The notes under the pieces were generated by a model. It saw only the letters and a list, made by a program, of their open reading frames with translations, was not told where the DNA came from and ran no database searches. This document shows, piece after piece, positions 57,024 to 64,000 of a stretch of DNA of 64,000 nucleotides. This DNA is from Amycolatopsis sp. EV170708-02-1 (GTDB taxonomy: Bacteria > Actinomycetota > Actinomycetes > Mycobacteriales > Pseudonocardiaceae): the NCBI RefSeq assembly GCF_022479115.1, contig NZ_CP092497.1:6820001-6884000 (forward strand), written 5' to 3'. Each line of letters begins with the position of its first letter. The stretch's first letter is position 1. Made by a program: the position numbers and the translations under genes.

Positions 57024-58871
57024 ATGACCCTCCTCGCCTCCCGCGACGAAGCCGATCGAACCGCTCCCCCCGCCCGAGGCACGCCGGCCGATCCGCGCTG
57101 GGTCCGGCCGTCGCTGGCCGCGCTCCTGCTCGCGACCGCCGTCCTGTATCTGTGGAACCTCGGGGAATCCGGCTGGGCCAACGCTTTCTACTCCGCGGCC
57201 GCGCAGGCGGGATCGCTGAGCTGGAAGGCGTTGTTCTTCGGGTCCAGCGACGCCGCGAACGCGATCACGGTCGACAAGACACCGGCCGCGTTGTGGGTGA
57301 TGAGCCTTTCCGCGCGCCTGTTCGGCGTCGACGCCTGGAGTGTCCTGGTGCCGCAGGCGCTGATGGGCGTCGGCTCGGTGGCGCTGCTGTACGCCGCGGT
57401 CCGCCGGACGTCCGGTCCGGCCGCGGGGCTGCTGGCGGGCACGGTCCTCGCGCTCACCCCGGCCGCCGCGCTGATGTTCCGCTTCAACAACCCCGACGCG
57501 TTGCTCGTCCTGCTCTTGACCGCGGGCGCGTACTGCGTCGTCCGCGCGCTGGAGAAGGCGAGCCCGCGCTGGCTGGCGCTGGCCGGGGTCGCGGTCGGGT
57601 TCGGCTTCCTCGCCAAGATGCTGCAAGCGTTCCTGGTACTACCCGCGTTCGGGCTCGCGCACTTGATCGCGGCGCCGACGTCGCTGGGCAAACGTCTGCT
57701 GCACCTGTTCGGCGCCTTGGCCGCGACCCTCGTCTCCGCGGGCTGGTATCTCGCCGTCGTCGCGATGTGGCCCGCCGCCGACCGGCCCTACATCGGTGGC
57801 TCGCAGGAGAACAGCCTGTGGGAGCTGGCTTTCGGCTACAACGGCTTCGGTCGCATCACCGGCGACGAGGTCGGCAGCGTCGGCGGAAACCCCAACGGCG
57901 GCTGGGGCGGCACGGGCTGGGACCGGTTGTTCGGCGACGAGATGGCGGGCGGGATCGCCTGGCTCCTGCCTGCCGCCGTCGTCGCGCTGGCCGCCGGCCT
58001 GTGGTTCACGCGCCGTGCCCCGCGCACCGATCGCGGGCGTGCGGCGCTGATCGTCTGGGGCGGCTGGTTCCTGGTGACCGCCGTGGTGTTCAGCTACATG
58101 GGCGGCATCATCCACGCGTACTACATGATCGCGCTCGCCCCGGCGGTCGCCGCGCTCGCCGGGATCGCGGGCACGCAGTTGTGGCGCGCACGGGGGAATC
58201 CGGCCGCCGCGGGCACCTTGAGCGCCGGGATCGGGCTGACCGCGCTGACGGCGTATCTCCTGTTGTCACGGCAATCCGGCTGGCTTCCCGGGCTGGCGAT
58301 CGCGATCCTCGTGGCCGGTCTCCTGTGCGCCTTCCTGGTGTTCTTCGCCGCGCGTTTACCTGACGCGGCAAGGCGTCTGGTCGCCGTCGGCGCACTGGCG
58401 ACGGTTCTGTCAGGCACCGGGGCGTACACGGTCGCGACCGCCGCCACCCCGCATTCCGGCGCTCTTCCCTCCGCCGGGCCGGATACGGGCCGGGGCATGC
58501 GGATGGGTGGCGGCGGCCTGCTCGGGACGAGCCTGCCCGGCGACGACCTGGCCGCCCTGATCCGACGGGACAGCGCGAACTACACCTGGGCGGCGGCGAC
58601 CGTGGGTTCCAACAACGCCGCGGGATATCAGCTGGGCAGCGGCGCGCCGGTGATGGCCGTCGGCGGGTTCAACGGCACGGATCCGGCGCCCACGCTCGAA
58701 CAGTTCCAGGAATACGTCCGAAGTGGACGGATCCACTACTTCCTCGGCGAAGGCATGATGATGCGCGGGGAGACCGGCAGCGACGCCGCCGAGCGGATCG
58801 CCGCCTGGGTCGCGGAAACCTACGAACCGACCACTGTGGACGGAGTCACCGTCTACGACCTGAGCCGGTGA
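57024..58871 (+). CDS. GT39-family membrane glycosyltransferase (GT39-1)
   Basis: 615-residue polytopic GT-C enzyme that would use a polyprenyl-phosphate sugar on the outer face of the membrane. After helix 1 (SLAALLLATAVLYLWNLGES) the PMT-type acidic segment TVDKTPAALW is clear; many helices follow, then a soluble C-terminal domain (NYTWAAATVGSNNAAGYQLG and AVGGFNGTDPAPTLEQFQEY), as in YkcA/B-like GT39 proteins. The ATG has only a weak GAGG nearby and may be leaderless. It is paralogous to the enzyme at 60203-62053. Confidence 0.9.
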   Translation: MTLLASRDEADRTAPPARGTPADPRWVRPSLAALLLATAVLYLWNLGESGWANAFYSAAAQAGSLSWKALFFGSSDAANAITVDKTPAALWVMSLSARLFGVDAWSVLVPQALMGVGSVALLYAAVRRTSGPAAGLLAGTVLALTPAAALMFRFNNPDALLVLLLTAGAYCVVRALEKASPRWLALAGVAVGFGFLAKMLQAFLVLPAFGLAHLIAAPTSLGKRLLHLFGALAATLVSAGWYLAVVAMWPAADRPYIGGSQENSLWELAFGYNGFGRITGDEVGSVGGNPNGGWGGTGWDRLFGDEMAGGIAWLLPAAVVALAAGLWFTRRAPRTDRGRAALIVWGGWFLVTAVVFSYMGGIIHAYYMIALAPAVAALAGIAGTQLWRARGNPAAAGTLSAGIGLTALTAYLLLSRQSGWLPGLAIAILVAGLLCAFLVFFAARLPDAARRLVAVGALATVLSGTGAYTVATAATPHSGALPSAGPDTGRGMRMGGGGLLGTSLPGDDLAALIRRDSANYTWAAATVGSNNAAGYQLGSGAPVMAVGGFNGTDPAPTLEQFQEYVRSGRIHYFLGEGMMMRGETGSDAAERIAAWVAETYEPTTVDGVTVYDLSR

Positions 58872-58884
58872 ATCCCGTGACAGG

Positions 58885-58913
58885 ACACAGCGACAGCACA
58901 GCTCGGGCACAAG
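58885..58913 (+). promoter_or_regulatory. PhoP-like triple repeat before the GT2-GtrA gene
   Basis: ACACAGC (58885), GCACAGC (58896) and GCACAAG (58907) are exactly 11 bp apart and end 32 bp before the ATG at 58946. They sit directly after the GT39-1 stop. Confidence 0.65.
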
Positions 58914-58945
58914 GCGACCTCAGCGCGATGGCCGAGATTGACACC

Positions 58946-60199
58946 ATGACAGCCGCGATCCTCTCCGGCGCCGAAACCGGCCGCCGCCCCGCCATCGTCC
59001 CGGACGGCTCTCCCGTTCTCGACGTCGTCATCCCGGTCTACAACGAGGAGAACGACCTCGAACCGTGCATCCGGAGGCTGCACGCCCATCTCGCCGAGCA
59101 GTTCCCGTACCCGTTCCGGATCACCGTCGCCGACAACGCCAGCACCGACGGCACGCTGCGCGTCGCGGAACGGCTGAGCCGCGAGTTCGACGCCGTCGAA
59201 GTCCGGCACCTCGAAGAAAAAGGCCGCGGCCGCGCGTTGCGTGCCGTTTGGTCCACTTCGGACGCTCCAGTGCTCGCCTACATGGACGTCGACCTTTCGA
59301 CCGATCTGGCCGCGCTCGGGCCGCTCATCGCGCCGCTGCTGTCCGGTCACTCGGATCTCGCCATCGGCAGCAGGCTCGCCCGTGGCGCGCGGGTGGTGCG
59401 CGGGCCGAAGCGGGAGTTCATCTCCCGCTGCTACAACCTGATCCTGCGCGGCACGCTGGCGGCGAGGTTCAGCGACGCGCAATGCGGTTTCAAGGCGATC
59501 CGCGCCGACGTCGCCGAACGGCTGCTCCCCCATATCCAGGACACCGGCTGGTTCTTCGATACCGAACTGCTCGTGCTGGCACAGAAGACCGGGCTGCGGA
59601 TCCACGAGGTGCCGGTCGACTGGGTGGACGACCCCGACTCGTCGGTGAACATCATCGCCACCGCGACCGCCGACCTCAAAGGCATCGCCCGGCTGGCCAA
59701 GGCCACGATGACCGGCCGCATCCCGATCAGCGGCCTGCGCGAGCAACTCGGCCGCGCGCCGATCCAGGTCCAGGCACCGGGGGTGGCGCCGAGCCTGGTG
59801 CGGCAGCTGGTGCGGTTCGCCGCCGTCGGCGTCGCCAGCACGGTCGCGTACCTCGTGCTTTTCCTGCTGCTGCGGACGTTCACCGGCGCGCAGGCGGCGA
59901 ATCTCGTCGCGCTGCTGGTGACGGCGATCGGCAACACCGCGCTCAACCGGCGCCTGACCTTCGGGATCCGCGGCCGGGAAGGCGCCGGGCTGCACCAGTT
60001 CCAGGGGCTCATCGTGTTCGGTCTAGGACTCGCGCTCACCAGTGGCGCCCTGGCGCTGCTGCACACGATGACCGCGCCGGGGCTGGCGCTGGAGATCACC
60101 GCGCTCGTGCTCGCGAACCTCGCGGCCACCGTCCTGCGCTTCCTGCTGCTGCGCGGCTGGGTTTTCCGCCGCCGCCCCGCCACCGAGATGGAGAACTGA
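58946..60199 (+). CDS. GT2 polyprenyl-phosphate glycosyltransferase fused to GtrA membrane domain
   Basis: About 417 residues. The N-terminal GT-A domain (DVVIPVYNEENDLEPCIRRL, VADNASTDGT, DxD in YMDVDLSTD) is DPM1-like, making a polyprenyl-phosphate sugar in the cytoplasm. The C-terminal 130 residues form a four-helix GtrA domain (LVRFAAVGVASTVAYLVLFL) that may flip or hold the lipid-linked sugar. The ATG at 58946 was chosen because its distance to the triple-repeat box equals that of the two neighbouring genes; an ATG at 58928 is possible. Confidence 0.9.
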   Translation: MTAAILSGAETGRRPAIVPDGSPVLDVVIPVYNEENDLEPCIRRLHAHLAEQFPYPFRITVADNASTDGTLRVAERLSREFDAVEVRHLEEKGRGRALRAVWSTSDAPVLAYMDVDLSTDLAALGPLIAPLLSGHSDLAIGSRLARGARVVRGPKREFISRCYNLILRGTLAARFSDAQCGFKAIRADVAERLLPHIQDTGWFFDTELLVLAQKTGLRIHEVPVDWVDDPDSSVNIIATATADLKGIARLAKATMTGRIPISGLREQLGRAPIQVQAPGVAPSLVRQLVRFAAVGVASTVAYLVLFLLLRTFTGAQAANLVALLVTAIGNTALNRRLTFGIRGREGAGLHQFQGLIVFGLGLALTSGALALLHTMTAPGLALEITALVLANLAATVLRFLLLRGWVFRRRPATEMEN

Positions 60200-60202
60200 T
60201 CC

Positions 60203-62053
60203 ATGACCACCGCACTCGCTTCCCGGGTGGAACCCGGCCACAGCAAGGAAAATGCCACGAAACCACCAGAACGGTGGGTCCGGCCCGCCGTTCTCGGGCT
60301 GCTCGCCGCCACCGCGCTGCTGTACTTCTGGAACCTGACCGCCTCCGGGTACGGCAACTCGTTCTACGCGGCGGCCGTGCAGTCGGGCACCCAGGACTGG
60401 AAGGCGTGGCTGTTCGGCTCCCTCGACGCCGGAAACGTGCTGACCGTCGACAAACCCCCGGCCGCGCTCTGGGTCACGACGGCGTTCGCCCGGCTCTTCG
60501 GCTTCTCCAGCTTCACCGTGCTGGCCCCACAGGCGCTGATGGGGGTGGCTTCGGTCGGTTTGCTGTATCTGACGGTGAAACGGACCTCCGGACCGGTCGC
60601 CGGCCTCTTCGCCGGGGCGGCGCTCGCCGTCACCCCGGTCGCCGCGCTCATGTTCAAGTTCAACAATCCGGACGCGCTGCTGACACTGCTGCTGATCGCG
60701 GGCGGCTACTGCACGATCCGCGCGATCGAAAACGCGAGCCCGCGCTGGCTTGCGCTGGCCGGGGTCGCCATCGGGTTTGGCTTCCTCACCAAGATGATGC
60801 AGGCGTTCCTGGTGCTGCCCGCGTTCGGGCTCGCCTACTTGATCGCGGCTCCGGCCTCGCTGGGCAAACGTCTGCTGCACTTGCTCGGCGCGGTGGCCGC
60901 GGTGGTCGTGTCGGCGGGCTGGTTCATCGCGCTGGTCGATCTGTGGCCGACCGATTCGCGGCCGTACATCGGCGGCTCGGACGGCGACAGCCTGCTCGAA
61001 CTGGCCTTGGGCTACAACGGTCTCGGCCGGATCTTCGGCATGGGCGGCGGCATGGTGGTCGGCGGCCCAGGCGGCACAGTCAGCTCCGGCGGCGGGAACG
61101 TCGGCTTCGGCGGCGAGAGCGGCCTGACCCGGATGTTCGGCGCCAGCTTCGGCGGCGAAGTGTCATGGCTGCTGCCCGCCGCGCTGATCGGGCTGGTCGC
61201 GGGGCTGTGGTTCACCCGGCGGGCGGCCGGGACCGACCGGACGAGGGCCGCGCTGATCGTGTGGGGCGGCTGGATGCTCGTCACCTCGCTGGTGTTCAGC
61301 TTCATGAGCGGGATCGTGCACCCGTACTACGCCGTCGCGCTGGCGCCGTCGATCGCCGCGGTGGTGGCGATCTCCGGGACCTCGCTGTGGCGCGGCCGGG
61401 CGCATCTCGCGCCTCGGGTGTTCCTGTCGCTGATGATCGCGGCCAGCGCCGTCTGGGCGTACATCCTCCTCGACCGGAACGCGGACTGGCTGCCCGCGGT
61501 GCGCTGGATCATCGTCGGCCTCGGCCTGGTGACCGCCACCGTCGTGCTGGTGGGTGTCCCGCCGATGCGCAGGCTCGTCGCCGTCGTCGCGACGGTCTCC
61601 GTGCTGACGATCGGCCTCGGGACCACCGCGTACGGCATCGAGACCGCTTCGCAGGCGCACTCCGGCTCGATCCCGATCTCCGGCCCGTCCACCGGTGCCG
61701 AGCGCGGAATGGGCATGGGCATGGAAGAGGGGTCCTCGGCGGAGATCGGGGCCGCGCTCGCGGCGACCACGACGAAATGGGCGGCCGCGACGTCGAGTTC
61801 ACAGTCGGCGGCGAACCTGGAACTGGCGAGCGGGAAGTCGGTGATCGGCATCGGAGGCTGGAGCGGCAGGGATCCCGCTCCGACGCTGGCGGAATTCCAG
61901 CAGTACGTCGCGAACGGCGACATCACCTACTACGTCGAAGGCGGCCGCGGCGGCGGGCCGGGTGGCGGTTCGAACGAGATCTCCGAATGGGTTGCCGAGA
62001 ATTTCAGCGCCACCACCGTCGGCGAGCAGACGGTGTACAACCTGCTCTCGTAA
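60203..62053 (+). CDS. GT39-family membrane glycosyltransferase (GT39-2)
   Basis: 616-residue paralogue of GT39-1 with the same architecture: VDKPPAALWV after the first helix, about ten further helices and a soluble C-terminal domain (IGIGGWSGRDPAPTLAEFQQ). A Gly-rich loop (GMGGGMVVGGPGGTVSSGGG) sits between helices. It starts 3 bp after the GT2 stop with GGAG upstream, so it is cotranscribed with GT2 and probably uses its product. Confidence 0.92.
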   Translation: MTTALASRVEPGHSKENATKPPERWVRPAVLGLLAATALLYFWNLTASGYGNSFYAAAVQSGTQDWKAWLFGSLDAGNVLTVDKPPAALWVTTAFARLFGFSSFTVLAPQALMGVASVGLLYLTVKRTSGPVAGLFAGAALAVTPVAALMFKFNNPDALLTLLLIAGGYCTIRAIENASPRWLALAGVAIGFGFLTKMMQAFLVLPAFGLAYLIAAPASLGKRLLHLLGAVAAVVVSAGWFIALVDLWPTDSRPYIGGSDGDSLLELALGYNGLGRIFGMGGGMVVGGPGGTVSSGGGNVGFGGESGLTRMFGASFGGEVSWLLPAALIGLVAGLWFTRRAAGTDRTRAALIVWGGWMLVTSLVFSFMSGIVHPYYAVALAPSIAAVVAISGTSLWRGRAHLAPRVFLSLMIAASAVWAYILLDRNADWLPAVRWIIVGLGLVTATVVLVGVPPMRRLVAVVATVSVLTIGLGTTAYGIETASQAHSGSIPISGPSTGAERGMGMGMEEGSSAEIGAALAATTTKWAAATSSSQSAANLELASGKSVIGIGGWSGRDPAPTLAEFQQYVANGDITYYVEGGRGGGPGGGSNEISEWVAENFSATTVGEQTVYNLLS

Positions 62054-62095
62054 ATCCTTCGACAAACGTCGGGGCGCGCGGGAATCCTGGACGGC

Positions 62096-62917
62096 GTGAA
62101 TCGGCCGTACCGCTGGGATCTCGTGCGCCCCGACCAGCTCGGGACGCTACTGGAGCGCGCCGAAGAACCGTCGTTGTGGTTTCTGGACGAACTGATCGAA
62201 TGCGCCGCGAAGGTGATCGCGCGGGCGGGGGACGCGGACCTCTACTTCGTCGGCCGCTCCGCGGACAGCGTGCACGACCTGCTGAGCGGAACCCCTTGGC
62301 GGGAACGGATCCACCAGTTACCGCTGTCGTTCGCTGGGGCATACGCCGGGCTTGCCGAGTCCGATGTGGACACTCTTCGCGGCTATCTCGCCGCGGCGGG
62401 GCTGAGCCCGCACGATCTGGCGCGCGGACGGCCGAAGGTGTTCGTCGACCTCGTCTACACAGGACAGACGTTCACCGAACTCTACGGATTCCTGCGGCGC
62501 TGGATCGAGGACGAACGCGAGGCCTGGAGCATCATCCGCGGACGGCTTCGGTTCCTCGGGATCACCATCCGCGAGGACACGTCCCCGTCGGCGTTCCGCT
62601 GGCAGCAGGAGTTCGCGTGGCCCGCCGAGCTGCCCGCGAACGGTGTCCGGAACATCTCGCTCGACGAGCCGGTGTGGCTCTACTTCGGGAACACCCAGCC
62701 CAAGCTGACGGCGTCGTTCCCGCGGCCACGCTGGTCGGACGAGAACGGCCGCGCGCCGGAGCATTCGGACAAGCGGCTGCGAGGGCTCGCCGAGGCGGTC
62801 GCGATCGTCGAGGCGGGGCGCTCGAAGGCGGGGCGGGACCTGCTCGTGCGGCATCTGCGGAAGGAACCGGCGATGGCGGAGAGCTGGCTGCGGACGCTGA
62901 TCACCCGACTGCGCTGA
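62096..62917 (+). CDS. Hypothetical protein with phosphoribosyltransferase-like motif
   Basis: 273 residues, GTG start, no signal peptide or membrane helix. The segment KVFVDLVYTGQTFTELYGFL resembles the PRPP loop of phosphoribosyltransferases (hydrophobic strand, acidic residue, TGxT), and DLYFVGRSADSVHDLLSG fits the strand and loop that precede it in that fold. One of the usual paired acidic residues is absent, so it may be a non-catalytic relative. No named family is recognised. Confidence 0.7.
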   Translation: MNRPYRWDLVRPDQLGTLLERAEEPSLWFLDELIECAAKVIARAGDADLYFVGRSADSVHDLLSGTPWRERIHQLPLSFAGAYAGLAESDVDTLRGYLAAAGLSPHDLARGRPKVFVDLVYTGQTFTELYGFLRRWIEDEREAWSIIRGRLRFLGITIREDTSPSAFRWQQEFAWPAELPANGVRNISLDEPVWLYFGNTQPKLTASFPRPRWSDENGRAPEHSDKRLRGLAEAVAIVEAGRSKAGRDLLVRHLRKEPAMAESWLRTLITRLR

Positions 62918-62933
62918 CCACCCTGCTCACCGG

Positions 62934-62981
62934 CCTCGTGAGTGGCAAGGACGGTTAGAACCGTCCTTGCCACTCACGAGA
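62934..62981. repeat. 48-bp palindrome, family A, copy 3
   Basis: The same element as at 27479 and 31282, with GTGGTAAGG changed to GTGGCAAGG in one arm and the matching change in the other, so pairing is kept. The outermost pair is lost (final G to A). It lies 17 bp after the stop of the PRTase-like gene and 97 bp before the PP2C gene, the only copy not between convergent genes. Confidence 0.85.
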
Positions 62982-63077
62982 CGGGACCGACAGCCGCCTT
63001 TCACCTACCCCTCAGCCGCTCCACAGGTTCACGGCGCACTCTGGAAACAGGCATCACCCAGGGGTGAGGAGTAGACG

Positions 63078-63776
63078 ATGAGGGAGCTTCCGCACTGGCA
63101 CACGGCGAGCGCGCAGGGGCCTCGCGAACACAACGCGGACGCCGTCGCGGCGTACGCGGCGGCGGGCGGCCGCGGGATCGTGTTCGCCCTGGCCGATGGA
63201 GTCGGAGATCACCCGAACGCCGCACAAGCGGCGCGGACGGCGGCCTCGGCGGCGGCGCGGACACCGGTCGAGCAGGGGGCCGTCGGAGCCGTTCTCGCTG
63301 CTCAGCGGGCCGTGCTCGGCCTCGGCGGAGCCGGTGACTGTGTCCTCGTCGTGGCCGTCCAGACCGGCGAGGGGTATGGCATCGCGTGGGTCGGGGACGC
63401 GCGGGCGTACGCTTGGGACGGTTACACCGTGCGGCAGGTGACGAAGGACCATACGCTCGCGCAGTACTTCCGCGACCACGACCAACCCGTGACACCGCGG
63501 ATGGAACACGTCGTCACCACCAGCGTCCGTACGGCCGGTGCGCACGAGATCGGCACCGCCACCGTCACGACCGGCGGGCTTCTGCTCACCAGCGACGGTG
63601 TGCACAAGACGCTCGGCGGTCCGGCCATGCTCGACATCCTCGGGATGCCGGACGGGGCGGCCACGGAGCTGGTGCGGACGGCGATCTCGCTCGGTGGCAC
63701 CGACAACGCCACCGCGATCGTGGTGGATCCGCCCGGCGCGGAGGTCACCACGGAAAAGTTTCGCGTCGCGGCCTGA
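63078..63776 (+). CDS. PP2C-family serine/threonine phosphatase
   Basis: 232 residues, cytoplasmic. Metal-binding motifs of PP2C are visible: FALADGVGDHPN, AWVGDARAYAWDG, LLTSDGVHKTLGG and GGTDNATAIVV. The first motif, REHNADAVAAY, has Asn-Ala-Asp in place of the more usual Asn-Glu-Asp, a common variation in small actinobacterial PP2Cs. GAGGAG precedes the ATG. No kinase gene is adjacent in the window. The final codons lie inside a hairpin shared with the next gene. Confidence 0.88.
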   Translation: MRELPHWHTASAQGPREHNADAVAAYAAAGGRGIVFALADGVGDHPNAAQAARTAASAAARTPVEQGAVGAVLAAQRAVLGLGGAGDCVLVVAVQTGEGYGIAWVGDARAYAWDGYTVRQVTKDHTLAQYFRDHDQPVTPRMEHVVTTSVRTAGAHEIGTATVTTGGLLLTSDGVHKTLGGPAMLDILGMPDGAATELVRTAISLGGTDNATAIVVDPPGAEVTTEKFRVAA

Positions 63777-63801
63777 ACCGGGCGGTCAGGCCGCGACGCG
63801 A
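63761..63801. terminator. Bidirectional hairpin made from the 3' ends of two convergent genes
   Basis: TCGCGTCGCGGCCTGA (63761-63776) and its perfect complement (63786-63801) form a 16-bp stem with a 9-base loop. Each arm is the last coding segment plus stop of one gene; both proteins end in Arg-Val-Ala-Ala. The arrangement gives a shared terminator without extra intergenic DNA. Confidence 0.7.
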
Positions 63802-64000
63802 TCCCTCTTCAGCTGACGGTATTCACGCAGCACCAGCACGACGATCACGACGTCGAGGGCGGCGAAGAACGGCAGCGCGAGCGAATGCGTGTGGATCGCG
63901 CGGAAGACCTCGTAGACCACGAACGCCGAGAGCACCACGGCGGCGACGGGGTAGGCCCGCATCACCTTCTTCGCGAGCGCCCAGACCAGGCCGAGCTTGA
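63786..64000 (-). CDS. Integral membrane protein, DUF2127-like (5' end outside the window)
   Basis: Only the C-terminal 71 codons (stop included) are present. They read KLGLVWALAKKVMRAYPVAA, VVLSAFVVYEVFRAIHTHSL, ALPFFAALDVVIVVLVLREY and RQLKRDRVAA, giving two membrane helices and a basic cytosolic tail. The spacing of YEVFR, HTHS and LDVVIV resembles DUF2127 membrane proteins, whose function is unknown. Confidence 0.65.
   Translation of the reverse strand, partial: KLGLVWALAKKVMRAYPVAAVVLSAFVVYEVFRAIHTHSLALPFFAALDVVIVVLVLREYRQLKRDRVAA

Noticed and set aside
59065..62958. A 1297-codon open frame across GT2, GT39-2 and the PRTase-like gene
   Set aside because: It is out of frame with clear conserved proteins, Arg/Ala-rich and without domains; open frames of this kind come from high GC at third positions.

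Overview
The window is a 64-kb stretch of a high-GC actinobacterial chromosome. Strong G/C bias at third codon positions, frequent GTG and TTG starts, the linked sets rplU-rpmA-obgE-proB, rne and tig-clpP1-clpP2-clpX, an apparent mycothiol-type maleylpyruvate isomerase fold and many Tat or Sec secreted enzymes point to the Pseudonocardiaceae, and Amycolatopsis is my best guess (inference). No rRNA, tRNA, CRISPR, transposase or prophage gene was found. This is ordinary chromosome with housekeeping blocks separated by lineage-specific secreted, redox and regulatory genes.

Layout. 0-8.5 kb: argS, a divergent flavin monooxygenase/TetR pair, a SigE-family sigma factor with a membrane partner, then proB, obgE, rpmA and rplU on the minus strand. 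8.5-17 kb: RNase E/G, a secreted subtilase, a three-gene ABC-2 exporter and a secreted zinc carboxypeptidase. 17-27.5 kb: a giant secreted phosphodiester glycosidase/phosphoesterase, a DinB-like protein, ndk, an HxlR regulator divergent from an imine-reductase-like enzyme, a Tat-exported PhoD phosphatase and a penicillin-acylase-family amidase. 27.5-35.4 kb: folC and valS, separated by a methyltransferase and an SGNH esterase, then two membrane proteins sharing an N-terminal motif. 35.4-44.9 kb: an FdhF/YdeP-type molybdoenzyme, a four-repeat secreted protein, an LCP protein, an SDR, an OFA-type MFS carrier with a 42-residue partner, fdhD, and a carotenoid oxygenase with its divergent TetR. 45-52.5 kb: esterase, MEDS-domain anti-sigma protein, clpX, clpP2, clpP1 and tig. 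52.5-64 kb: a desaturase-reductase-ferredoxin fusion, an orphan histidine kinase, two GT39 enzymes with a GT2-GtrA protein, a PRTase-like hypothetical, a PP2C phosphatase and a truncated membrane protein.

Most notable: (i) triple 7-bp direct repeats of the form NCACAGC with 11-bp period lie about 32 bp before the start codons of the histidine kinase, GT39-1 and GT2 genes. They resemble mycobacterial PhoP boxes and suggest a local two-component regulon for surface glycosylation, probably on leaderless mRNAs. (ii) A roughly 170-bp inverted repeat upstream of tig and the desaturase has arm differences that nearly all keep G-U pairs in the plus-strand RNA. (iii) Several families of intergenic palindromes lie between convergent genes; one shows compensatory change between copies and another embeds stop codons. 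(iv) A 3+3 array of 21-bp units lies before the histidine kinase.

Data caution: five genes (argS, folC, valS, a small membrane protein and the histidine kinase) are broken by single missing bases in short G/C runs, and the kinase probably has a second break. All are repaired by lengthening the run by one, and three of the genes are essential, so homopolymer under-calling is more likely than gene decay.
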